This document shows positions 57,522 to 64,000 of a stretch of 64,000 bases of DNA, one piece after another. A program made the position numbers and the translations under genes. Positions within the stretch are counted from its first letter, which is position 1, and each line of letters begins with the position of its first letter. Origin of the DNA: Leptospira inadai serovar Lyme str. 10 (GTDB taxonomy: Bacteria > Spirochaetota > Leptospiria > Leptospirales > Leptospiraceae); the NCBI RefSeq assembly GCF_000243675.2, contig NZ_AHMM02000025.1, positions 930,001 to 994,000 on the forward strand, written 5' to 3'. Under the pieces are notes generated by a model. It saw nothing but the letters and a program-made list of their open reading frames with translations. It was not told the DNA's origin and did no database searches.

Positions 57522-59365
57522 GTTCGAGAAAACCGCCTCCAGGCTAGGATTGCCTCCACGAGTAACCAGAGAGTGAGTAGGATTAAGGTTCCGCCCACCG
57601 CTGCGAGCAGGTAATTCGGAGTTTTATCGAATAGAAATTCGTGAAAGTTCGCGATCATCGCCCATAAAGTCGCAGTTAATACGAATAACATCGGAATAAA
57701 CGAAACCCAAGTTTTTCGTTTCGAATATAATAAGTAAATCGTAACCACGAGTAAGGCCAAGCCCGCCAGCAATTGGTTCGTAGTCCCGAACAATTTCCAA
57801 AGAGCTAATCCGGCGGCTTTTTTCTTTCCTCCTTGTTCGACTTCCAGAAAGGCAAAAAAGGCGATGGCAAGACAGGCGATCGTGCTTGAAATATATCGAT
57901 TTCCTAATATTTTTTTTATAAAATCGATTCCGGTGCTTTCGGCGATTTCTTCCACATTATAACGCAGCAAACGAGTGGCCGAGTCCAACGAAGTTAAGGC
58001 GAAACTTACCACGATCAATGCGATGAATCCTTGAGCGAATCCCTGATCGAATCCTAGCTGGGAAATGAATCTACCGGTTCCGTAAATATACGCTCCGACC
58101 TGAGGAGCTAAACCCTGAATTCCGGCCCATGATTTATAAAAGGAAGACCATTCTGCGGCGGAGGAAAAACCGATCGTGCATGCGACTACCGAGGTAAGAC
58201 CGAGTAAGGATTCGCCGATCATTCCGCCGTAACCGATAGGTCTTGCATCCACTTCGCGATTCAATTGCTTAGCGGTCGTTCCGGAACTTACCAAGGCGTG
58301 AAATCCCGAGACGGCTCCGCAAGCGATCGTAATAAATACGAAGGGTATCAAATCCAAACCGATCGATTCCGAACGAACCGCATCCGCATTGAACGAGGTA
58401 AATTCTCCGAATATACTTCCCTTGAAGAAACCGAGATAGATAGCGATGATGCCGATATATAAAAGAAAGGAATTAATATAATCGCGACTTTGCAGTAGGA
58501 GCCAGATCGGCGTTACGGAAGCTAAAAATGCGTAGAACAAAAGCAGAATTTTCCAACTAGGAATACTCGGCGATCTCTCGGCGTCCCCAAGTCCGGTCCA
58601 GGAGAGAACGGATTCGTTCATTCCGATAATCATTACGATTAATGTAAGGATTACCGAGAGTATGGTAAGCGGCGCGAGTTTGAATCCTTTCTTAAAATGT
58701 AACCAACCCACCAATAGAGCCAGAAGCATGAGTCCAACTGTCGGAATAACGGCTTCCGGAAAATTACTTCTCAATTGAATCGGGGAGGCGCTCTCGATTC
58801 GAATTTCATCCGAATGAGCGTGAACCGAAGGAACCTTTTCTTCCTGAGCGGAAATCGTCGGCTTGGGATTAGGAGGGGTTATTTTTTTCCCCGCCGAGAA
58901 CATTTCCGCAAGTACGATGACGAAAACACCCATGGCCAGAGCTACTAGGAAAAAAATAATTGCATGGAATAGACTTCTTGCACGCGGCCCTAATAAATCC
59001 TGCGCCACTTGTCCGATGGACTTCCCTTCGTTACGAACGGAAACGACTAAGGCTCCAAAATCATGAACGCATCCTATAAAGATCGCCCCAAAAACGACCC
59101 AGAGCATGGCAGGAAGCCATCCCCAAATCACCGCAACGGCCGGACCTAAAATGGGAGCCAGTCCCGCAATCGAGGCATAGTGGTGTCCGAACAGGATGGA
59201 CGGTTTCGTAGGAAGGTAATCTACCCCGTCGTTGTATCTATGCGCCGGCGTATCTCCTGTCGTATCTTTTAGCCTGAAAACGGACCTGGAAAGATATCCG
59301 GAATAGAATTTATAGCCTAAAAAATATAGGAAGAAGCATCCGAGGACGGTAATAAGGGGTAGCAT
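57518..59365 (-). CDS. cstA: Carbon starvation protein A (CstA/BtsT family transporter)
   Basis: The 615-aa protein has about fifteen spans and the CstA start: [19 protein letters not shown], then [40 protein letters not shown], and [20 protein letters not shown] with SGTTAKQLN. CstA relatives import pyruvate or peptides on starvation. Because leptospires live on fatty acids the substrate here is uncertain. Nudix overlaps its end. A J-domain gene is divergent from it, 104 bases upstream. Confidence 0.93.
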   Translation of the reverse strand: MLPLITVLGCFFLYFLGYKFYSGYLSRSVFRLKDTTGDTPAHRYNDGVDYLPTKPSILFGHHYASIAGLAPILGPAVAVIWGWLPAMLWVVFGAIFIGCVHDFGALVVSVRNEGKSIGQVAQDLLGPRARSLFHAIIFFLVALAMGVFVIVLAEMFSAGKKITPPNPKPTISAQEEKVPSVHAHSDEIRIESASPIQLRSNFPEAVIPTVGLMLLALLVGWLHFKKGFKLAPLTILSVILTLIVMIIGMNESVLSWTGLGDAERSPSIPSWKILLLFYAFLASVTPIWLLLQSRDYINSFLLYIGIIAIYLGFFKGSIFGEFTSFNADAVRSESIGLDLIPFVFITIACGAVSGFHALVSSGTTAKQLNREVDARPIGYGGMIGESLLGLTSVVACTIGFSSAAEWSSFYKSWAGIQGLAPQVGAYIYGTGRFISQLGFDQGFAQGFIALIVVSFALTSLDSATRLLRYNVEEIAESTGIDFIKKILGNRYISSTIACLAIAFFAFLEVEQGGKKKAAGLALWKLFGTTNQLLAGLALLVVTIYLLYSKRKTWVSFIPMLFVLTATLWAMIANFHEFLFDKTPNYLLAAVGGTLILLTLWLLVEAILAWRRFSRT

Positions 59366-59469
59366 GGGGGAAAGGTCTTTCCTTACCCGGCACCGATCAA
59401 ACCTTTTTTACCGGGAAAAGGATTGGACAATCAACCTCGAAGAAACAGGGTCTAATTTAGGGACCTGAT

Positions 59470-60378
59470 GTGACGGCGAAAAGTTTCGATCAAGTGAAGT
59501 CCTCCATCGAGGATATACTTTTTGAAATCCAATCCTCTAGTACGGATTGCGAATGGTATATTTCCGCCGACAAATTAATCGAAATATTGGATATTCGGAG
59601 GGAGGATTACTATAAAATCCTCTACGGTCTTCGGGCCGACATGGCCTATTCTTCGAAAGGTGCCCAAGGCTTTCGGGAATCGAGGGCGGATATCCTGGTA
59701 CTTCTCTTGGGTAAGATTCTAAAGATCGAAGGACTGGAGCACGAATTTGCAAAAGCCGGCGTTTATTTCGACGACGTTTATTTAGAGGAACTTCGAATCC
59801 ATTTAAAAGAGATCGTAATCGCCAAATTGGACAAACACGATCTGGATAAAGATTTACTTTTACTCTTAATCTCCTCGACTAAGAGATTTGAAGACGCTTT
59901 CGATTCCTACTTCGACGATAAATTCGATCTGGGACGTTTAGTCGATAACGGAATTGCGGAATTTTTGGATCGAAAATCCATCCCGGCCGATTATGGCGCG
60001 GATGTCTTCCTTCGAAAATACTTTTACCAAATCTTAAATACCAAGGTTTTTCCTCTTCGGGAGTTCACGGCCGAATACAGGGATCGAGCTTATTACGAGA
60101 TTTTCGGTCGCTTTCGAAAGGATGAACAAAAAAAGAAAAAAGCCAAAGCTCATAATCGTCGATCGCGGGTCGTCAATTCCTACGAAGAGGACGAGGAGAC
60201 GCGCCGTCATCGGGATTTTTTAGGTTTGGCGGAGGATTACGATAGCGGGGATCTTAGAAAAAAATATAAGGAATTAATTAAGAAATACCATCCCGACGTG
60301 AACAAAGACGGTCTTGAAATGACCCAGAGGATCGTAGCTTCATATAACTATCTCGTCATGAAGGGAAGAAGCGAATGA
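59470..60378 (+). CDS. J-domain (DnaJ-like) protein
   Basis: Starts with GTG at 59470 (the ATG two bases earlier is followed by TGA). The 302-aa protein carries a helical N-terminal region of unknown type and a C-terminal J domain (residues about 250-299) with LGLAEDYDSGDLRKKYKELI and YHPDVNKD, including HPD. J domains stimulate DnaK ATPase. Having the J domain at the C-terminus, without Gly/Phe or zinc regions, marks it as a class C type that probably brings DnaK to a specific client. It is divergent from cstA. Confidence 0.87.
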   Translation: MTAKSFDQVKSSIEDILFEIQSSSTDCEWYISADKLIEILDIRREDYYKILYGLRADMAYSSKGAQGFRESRADILVLLLGKILKIEGLEHEFAKAGVYFDDVYLEELRIHLKEIVIAKLDKHDLDKDLLLLLISSTKRFEDAFDSYFDDKFDLGRLVDNGIAEFLDRKSIPADYGADVFLRKYFYQILNTKVFPLREFTAEYRDRAYYEIFGRFRKDEQKKKKAKAHNRRSRVVNSYEEDEETRRHRDFLGLAEDYDSGDLRKKYKELIKKYHPDVNKDGLEMTQRIVASYNYLVMKGRSE

Positions 60379-60409
60379 TCGCTTCTTCAGTAAATAAAGG
60401 ATTTATAAA

Positions 60410-60871
60410 TTACGGAATTTCCTTTTTCTTCGGAAGTTTAACCCATTGATCGTCCGCTTTCTTTATATTTCCCGGAATGTCCCGACTCCAGAATCCGTTT
60501 ACTTTTTCGTTATAGTTCAGATATAGTTTTCCTTCCACGATTTTCCAAGCGTTCGGATCGATTTCATAAGTTTCACCATCCCGCATAGCGTACGCGCAAT
60601 ATCCGCCGTATTGGGGCGCGAAATTTTCGGGCTTTTTCTTAAATGCGTCCATGTTTTTGCGCGAGGAGAATTTCCATTTAGCCCCGTTCCAAGTGGTTTG
60701 GAATTTGTCATCCCCGGCGACAGCTTTGTTATCCGAAAAATAGGAAACCGGATCATAGCCGCGAATCGCGACTAAACCGTCGGCTTTGAATACCGGGTCG
60801 ACCGCCTGCCTGGCGCTACAGGCAAGAACGAAAAGCAAAAGAGATGGAAAAAGAAAATACAACTTGTTCAT
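60410..60871 (-). CDS. YHS-domain lipoprotein
   Basis: The 153-aa protein begins with a lipobox-like signal ending LFVLACSARQ (Cys18). The mature domain is YHS-like: AIRGYDPVSYFSDNKAVAG, then FSSRKNMDAFKKKPENFAPQ and YGGYCAYAMRDGETYEIDPN, with the family's Tyr and Cys but the YHS triplet changed. YHS proteins bind metals in several cases. Its neighbours, the bufferin genes, are also metal related, but they are on the other side of a repeat element. Convergent to the J-domain gene, with 31 bases between. Confidence 0.88.
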   Translation of the reverse strand: MNKLYFLFPSLLLFVLACSARQAVDPVFKADGLVAIRGYDPVSYFSDNKAVAGDDKFQTTWNGAKWKFSSRKNMDAFKKKPENFAPQYGGYCAYAMRDGETYEIDPNAWKIVEGKLYLNYNEKVNGFWSRDIPGNIKKADDQWVKLPKKKEIP

Positions 60872-60920
60872 GTAACCTAGTTCGTTTTAAATCGAAATAG
60901 GTTACAAGTCGAGAGAGTAT

Positions 60921-60976
60921 CAGAAGACAGAGGTCAGAGGGCCGAAGACAGAAGTTGCTCGAAGTTAGAAATGCTA
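60921..60976 (-). repeat. Truncated inverted copy of the dispersed element
   Basis: The reverse complement of this 56-base piece contains CTTCTGTCTTCGGCC and CTCTGACCTCTGTCTTCTG-like wording that matches the right end of the element. It abuts copy D and probably reflects a nested insertion. Confidence 0.6.
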
Positions 60977-61141
60977 CAGAGGACGGGAGACAGAACATTG
61001 ATAAACGAAATTCCCACGTTCTAGAGGAAGATTCTTGCGTTATAGCGGATTCTTCCTCCTGCCCCAGGATTTCCAACATCGAGCAGCTTCTGTCTAGCGT
61101 GAGCGAAGCGAATGCATCTGTCTTCTGACCTCTGTCCTCAG
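60977..61141 (+). repeat. Dispersed terminal-inverted-repeat element, copy D
   Basis: This 165-base copy starts CAGAGGACGGGAGACAGAAC and ends TTCTGACCTCTGTCCTCAG. It keeps the CGTGAGCGAAGCGA block and a central CTTCCTCCTGCCCC. It lies just upstream of the bufB start at 61154, so any native promoter of the bufferin genes has been displaced or now lies in the element. Confidence 0.8.
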
Positions 61142-61153
61142 GCCCCTGTAAAT

Positions 61154-62002
61154 ATGCCGAATCTGAAAAATAAGAATGAATCGCTCGGAGCATTGGGCAT
61201 CGGTGTCGGTCTTCGCTCGGAGCATTATCCCTACTTACGGGAGAAAAAACCGGTTCGAATCTCTTGGTTCGAAGCCATTACCGAAAACTACATGGATTCG
61301 GAGGGAAAGCCTTTCGCGATGTTGGAAGAAGTTCGAAAGGATTTTCCAGTCGCGTTGCATGGCGTCTCCTTATCATTGTTAGGCGGTTCTTTTCCGAATC
61401 CGCGTTATATGAGCAAATGGAAGTCCCTAATAGAAAGAATCGATCCCGCGATCGTCTCCGATCATCTGTGCTGGACGGATCATGACGGCCAATATTTGCA
61501 TGACCTACTCCCATTTCCGTTTACCGCCGGATTTCAAAAACTGGCCGTCGAGAGAATCGGAAAAATTCAAGAGTTTTTAGGAAGAAGAATCCTGATTGAA
61601 AACGTTTCGACATACGTACGATTCCGTTCGGACGAAATGACGGAATGGGAGTTCTTATCAGGCGTTCTGAAGGAGAGCGGCTGCGGCCTATTATTGGATT
61701 TAAATAACGTTTATGTAAATTCGTTTAATCACGGTTTTTCCGCGAACGAATTCTTGGAAAAAATTCCTTGGGATTCCGTAGGCCAAATTCATATCGCAGG
61801 GTTTACCGATACCGGAGATTTTTTGTTCGATACTCATTCAAAACCGGTGTCCAAAGCGGTTTGGGATCTAATGGCCGCATACGCTAAGAAGATTGAAGGC
61901 ATTCCGATATTATTGGAATGGGACGCCGATATTCCCTCCTTTCCGGAATTGGAGATCGAGGCTTTAAGGGCCGCAGAATTCCTGTCGATTGGAACGATAT
62001 GA
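61154..62002 (+). CDS. bufB: BufB/MNIO (DUF692) multinuclear iron oxygenase
   Basis: MNIO enzymes oxidise Cys residues of ribosomally made precursor peptides, for example to thiooxazole in bufferins. I take the ATG at 61154 (282 aa). The frame opens earlier, but that part lies in a repeat. Family blocks: GVGLRSEHYPYL, the metal-site VALHGVSLSLLGG and VSDHLCWTD, then LIENVSTYVRF, LLLDLNNVYVNSFNHGF, GQIHIAGFTD, DTHSKPVSKAVW and LLEWDADIPSF. All look intact. It is translationally coupled to bufC. The partner precursor lies on the opposite strand beyond bufC. Confidence 0.9.
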   Translation: MPNLKNKNESLGALGIGVGLRSEHYPYLREKKPVRISWFEAITENYMDSEGKPFAMLEEVRKDFPVALHGVSLSLLGGSFPNPRYMSKWKSLIERIDPAIVSDHLCWTDHDGQYLHDLLPFPFTAGFQKLAVERIGKIQEFLGRRILIENVSTYVRFRSDEMTEWEFLSGVLKESGCGLLLDLNNVYVNSFNHGFSANEFLEKIPWDSVGQIHIAGFTDTGDFLFDTHSKPVSKAVWDLMAAYAKKIEGIPILLEWDADIPSFPELEIEALRAAEFLSIGTI

Positions 62003-62757
62003 AAGAAAATACTTTTCGGGAACTATTTGCCGGCTCGATCCTAAGTTCGAATTGGAAAACCCCCTTACGGCCGGAAATTCTTCCCGCGGCGCGATTAAAT
62101 GACGTTTCGGCTTTGGAAATTTATTCTTCGGGATATATCGTAAGGTTAACCGAAGCGTTAGGCGAAATTTTCGAGACAGTCTGGAGAGTCTTGGGAGACG
62201 AGGAATTCTTTACTATTTCGGAAATCTTCCTTCACAGTAATCCTTCTATTTCGTATAATTTATCCGATTATGGGAAGGAGTTCCCCGCCTTCTTGGAGCG
62301 GAAATTTCCGAAAATCGGATTCCTAAGAGAATTGGCGGAGTTCGAATATTTGTTCGCTCAACTGTTTCACCGGCCGGCCGATTCAGCGATCGATCCGAAA
62401 CGTTCATTGGAAGGAAAGGAGCCGGGAGATCTTCGTTTTGTCTTTTCCGATTCGGCAGTTTTCTTGAAAAACAATTTTCCCGTTTACGAACTATGGAAAA
62501 AAAGAAAGGAGGAGTCTTGCCGGATTCCCGAAGAAAAAAGCGCTGAATTTCTGTTATTAGGTAGAAAAGGACTGGATGTTCGAACGGAAGTTCTGGACGA
62601 ATGGGGGTGGACTTTCGGTAAGCGGTTGCAGGAAAATAAAACCCTCCTGGAAGCAGTGGAACTGACCGGAATGCCTTCATCGGGTACTAAAGCCGTCACC
62701 GACTTTTTATCCACTTTGATCCAAGGAGGGTTCTTAAAGGATATTAAGATTTCTTAA
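61999..62757 (+). CDS. bufC: BufC (DUF2063) partner protein
   Basis: DUF2063 proteins bind the precursor and present it to the MNIO enzyme. The ATG at 61999 overlaps the bufB stop (ATGA), giving 252 aa. An earlier in-frame start at 61918 is not needed. N-terminal family features: FRELFAGSILSSN and AARLNDVSALEIYSSGYIVR, then LTEALGEIFETVWRVLGDEEF and FFTISEIFLHSNPSISYNLSD-type sequence and LRELAEFEYLF. The final 14 bases overlap the convergent precursor gene. Confidence 0.87.
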   Translation: MKENTFRELFAGSILSSNWKTPLRPEILPAARLNDVSALEIYSSGYIVRLTEALGEIFETVWRVLGDEEFFTISEIFLHSNPSISYNLSDYGKEFPAFLERKFPKIGFLRELAEFEYLFAQLFHRPADSAIDPKRSLEGKEPGDLRFVFSDSAVFLKNNFPVYELWKKRKEESCRIPEEKSAEFLLLGRKGLDVRTEVLDEWGWTFGKRLQENKTLLEAVELTGMPSSGTKAVTDFLSTLIQGGFLKDIKIS

Positions 62758-63001
62758 AGGTTCCTTTTTTAGCGTCACAATCCTTTTTGGAAAGGGAGAG
62801 CCAGCCATGACCTTTACAGGAATTTTTACCGGCGCATGAATGTCCTTTACCGCCGCAATCTCCGGTTCCTTTGCAGGAATTAATTCCGTGACATTCCCCC
62901 TTCGAATCGTCCGATCCGGATTTATCCTCTGCGATGGCTCCGGTGGTCAATAAGCCCGTTAATGCCGCTCCGATCAATAAATGTTTAGCTAAGTCGTTCA
63001 T
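62744..63001 (-). CDS. bufA2: BufA2-type six-cysteine bufferin precursor
   Basis: The 85-aa precursor starts at the ATG at 63001 after AAAGGAG. It has a signal peptide (LLIGAALTGLLTTGAIAED, cleavage near residue 24) and a short Gly/Lys-rich mature part with six Cys at 37, 43, 49, 56, 62 and 75. The motifs ECHGINSCKGTGDC and SCAGKNSCKGHGW are those I associate with BufA2 bufferins, proposed to bind copper after MNIO modification. Unlike usual bufABC operons it is encoded convergently, tail to tail with bufC. Confidence 0.88.
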   Translation of the reverse strand: MNDLAKHLLIGAALTGLLTTGAIAEDKSGSDDSKGECHGINSCKGTGDCGGKGHSCAGKNSCKGHGWLSLSKKDCDAKKGTFKKS

Positions 63002-63194
63002 TTGATTTCTCCTTTTGAAATCGGGAAGATCGTTCGTTCTTAGAAACGTCAACGCTTCCGTTAATCTTCTGTTAATTCGATTAGATGGAGAAATAGTTAC
63101 AAGATAGTAAGGGCATGAAACGATAATTTCGGAAGGAACTCGTATTAGGACGAAAAAAAAGGTAGAGTCCCGCGGGATGGGACCGTCGAAGTGT

Positions 63195-63224
63195 AAAAAG
63201 CGGGAGCGAAAGCGATCCCGCTTT
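63195..63224 (-). terminator. Rho-independent terminator of the YceI gene
   Basis: On the minus strand AAAGCGGGA pairs with TCCCGCTTT over a loop rich in GCGA/TCGC, and is followed by a run of T (TTTTT). It lies 14 bases past the end of the YceI frame. Confidence 0.85.
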
Positions 63225-63238
63225 TATCATTCGATCTA

Positions 63239-63826
63239 TTATTCCGGAATTGCTTCGCCTTCGATGCGAATAGCAACTTCTTCTCCGACTAACACTCCGC
63301 CGGTTTCGAGAGTTTTGTTCCAGGTCAGGCCGAAATCCTTTCTATTGATTTTGGTCTCGGCTTCAAATGCGAGATGGGTATTTCCCCACGGGTCTTTTGC
63401 AGAACCGCCATATTTCACATCGAGGACGACAGGTTTGGTGACGCCTTTGATCGTCAATTCTCCTGCGACTTTGGATACGCTCCCTTTTTTAACGGCAGCT
63501 TTCGTTGCCTTGAAGGTTATGGTAGAAAACTCGCCGGCGTCGAAGAAATCCTTCGCTTTCAAGTGCTTGTCGCGGTCGGCGTCATTCGTGGACACCGAAG
63601 CCACTTGGATCGTTACTTCCAATCCGGTTAAGCTGTTGGTTTTTTCGTCGAACGTAAATTTGCCGTTATATTCCTTGAATGTTCCGGGAACATTGGAGAT
63701 GGCAAGGTGTTTGACTTTGAAGCCAACGGACGTATGAGCGTTGTCTAACTTAAAGTTTCCGGCTTGCGCGCTAGTAAAAGCGAAGGCTGCCAGCAACACT
63801 ACGAGTAGAAAATTTTTTTTGTTCAT
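63239..63826 (-). CDS. YceI-family periplasmic lipid/isoprenoid-binding protein
   Basis: The 195-aa protein has a signal peptide (LLVVLLAAFAFTSAQA) and the YceI fold: FKLDNAHTSVGFKVKHLAI, FKEYNGKFTFDEKT, TNDADRDKHLKAKDFFDA, ELTIKGVTKPVVLDVKYGG, and FEAETKINRKDFGLTWNKTL. YceI proteins form lipocalin-like barrels that bind long isoprenoids or amphiphiles. It ends with its own terminator and is 237 bases from the bufA start, so it is not part of the bufferin operon. The 174 bases beyond its start contain no gene. Confidence 0.95.
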   Translation of the reverse strand: MNKKNFLLVVLLAAFAFTSAQAGNFKLDNAHTSVGFKVKHLAISNVPGTFKEYNGKFTFDEKTNSLTGLEVTIQVASVSTNDADRDKHLKAKDFFDAGEFSTITFKATKAAVKKGSVSKVAGELTIKGVTKPVVLDVKYGGSAKDPWGNTHLAFEAETKINRKDFGLTWNKTLETGGVLVGEEVAIRIEGEAIPE

Positions 63827-64000
63827 GAGTAATTACCTAACTCAAATGGAGTTGTATTCGGATAGTTCAACTTGTAATAGTTTAAATTACAAGTATTTTT
63901 TTAAAAAATTCCCCGATCGGAATTTTTCCGAAAGTCCCGCACTTCGCTTAGCATTTTTTACCGTAATTGTCTTACTCTATCGGATTTTTGTGGATCAAGT

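Noticed and set aside
60410..60871. YHS lipoprotein as part of the bufferin operon
   Set aside because: It is transcribed away from bufB and is separated from it by repeat elements. The metal link is only thematic.
61918..61998. Upstream start for bufC
   Set aside because: This would overlap bufB by 85 bases and add a non-conserved Arg-rich lead. The ATGA overlap at 61999 is the better start.
62744..63052. Longer start for the bufferin precursor (102 codons)
   Set aside because: The upstream start places polar residues before the signal peptide. The ATG at 63001 has AAAGGAG before it and starts the signal peptide directly.

Overview
The window looks like a chromosomal segment of a Leptospira species (Spirochaetota). 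The reasons are the gene set and order (ispE, tRNA-Gln, a GlmU-type uridylyltransferase, prs, rplY/ctc, pth, ftsH), Spirochaete-type hypothetical proteins, loosely defined lipoboxes, WYL regulators, and moderate GC with TTG, GTG and possibly CTG starts. I cannot name the species. About 55 genes are supported. There is no rRNA, CRISPR array, prophage or intact insertion sequence.

Layout. 0.4-1.5 kb: rsgA after the tail of an unidentified gene. 1.6-9.6 kb: a long minus-strand run (etfB, etfA, a LolA-like carrier, a large Spirochaete protein, trpS, comEC, rsmA). 10.2-19.7 kb: plus-strand single genes (acyl-CoA dehydrogenase, lipoproteins, Tat-type aldo/keto reductase, MEST-like hydrolase, PilZ, N-acyltransferase, PiT-like permease). 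19.8-24.9 kb: an RND pump without local partners and a DegT-family protein lacking the PLP lysine. 25-31.5 kb: two WYL regulators, a glyoxalase, small exported proteins and an epimerase. 31.7-40.7 kb: the housekeeping cluster ispE to ftsH, then an EVE protein, a 7TM SpoIIE phosphatase and a CxxCH protein. 41-44.5 kb: MgtA-type ATPase and a YwaF-like protein.

44.7-45.9 kb is a gene-free island of repeats. It holds copies of a dispersed element of about 125-180 bp with imperfect terminal inverted repeats. One copy is interrupted by a deleted group II intron that keeps domain V, domain VI and the 5' ribozyme half but only the first few dozen codons of its reverse transcriptase. Other copies lie at 11.4, 53.8 and 60.9-61.1 kb.

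45.9-50.5 kb: a minus-strand set pairing a DUF4178 protein with a membrane-anchored spermidine-synthase-like protein whose reading frame extends beyond its first ATG, probably to a CTG. 50.6-53.8 kb: a copper module (copA, copZ, divergent cueR) with a MerR-type promoter that has a 19-bp spacer. 53.9-60.9 kb: PilZ, NRDE, a FlgD/OmpA-type envelope protein, Nudix, cstA, a J-domain protein and a YHS lipoprotein. 61.1-63.0 kb: a bufferin-type RiPP locus, with bufB (DUF692/MNIO) and bufC (DUF2063) on the plus strand facing a six-cysteine bufA2-like precursor on the minus strand. The window ends with a YceI protein.

The most interesting items are the convergent bufferin locus near a separate copper-export module, the terminal-inverted-repeat element family, and the deleted group II intron inside one copy. 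Next come two housekeeping-like enzymes (Pth and the DegT protein) with altered catalytic residues. All calls rest on reading motifs by eye. No database search was run.
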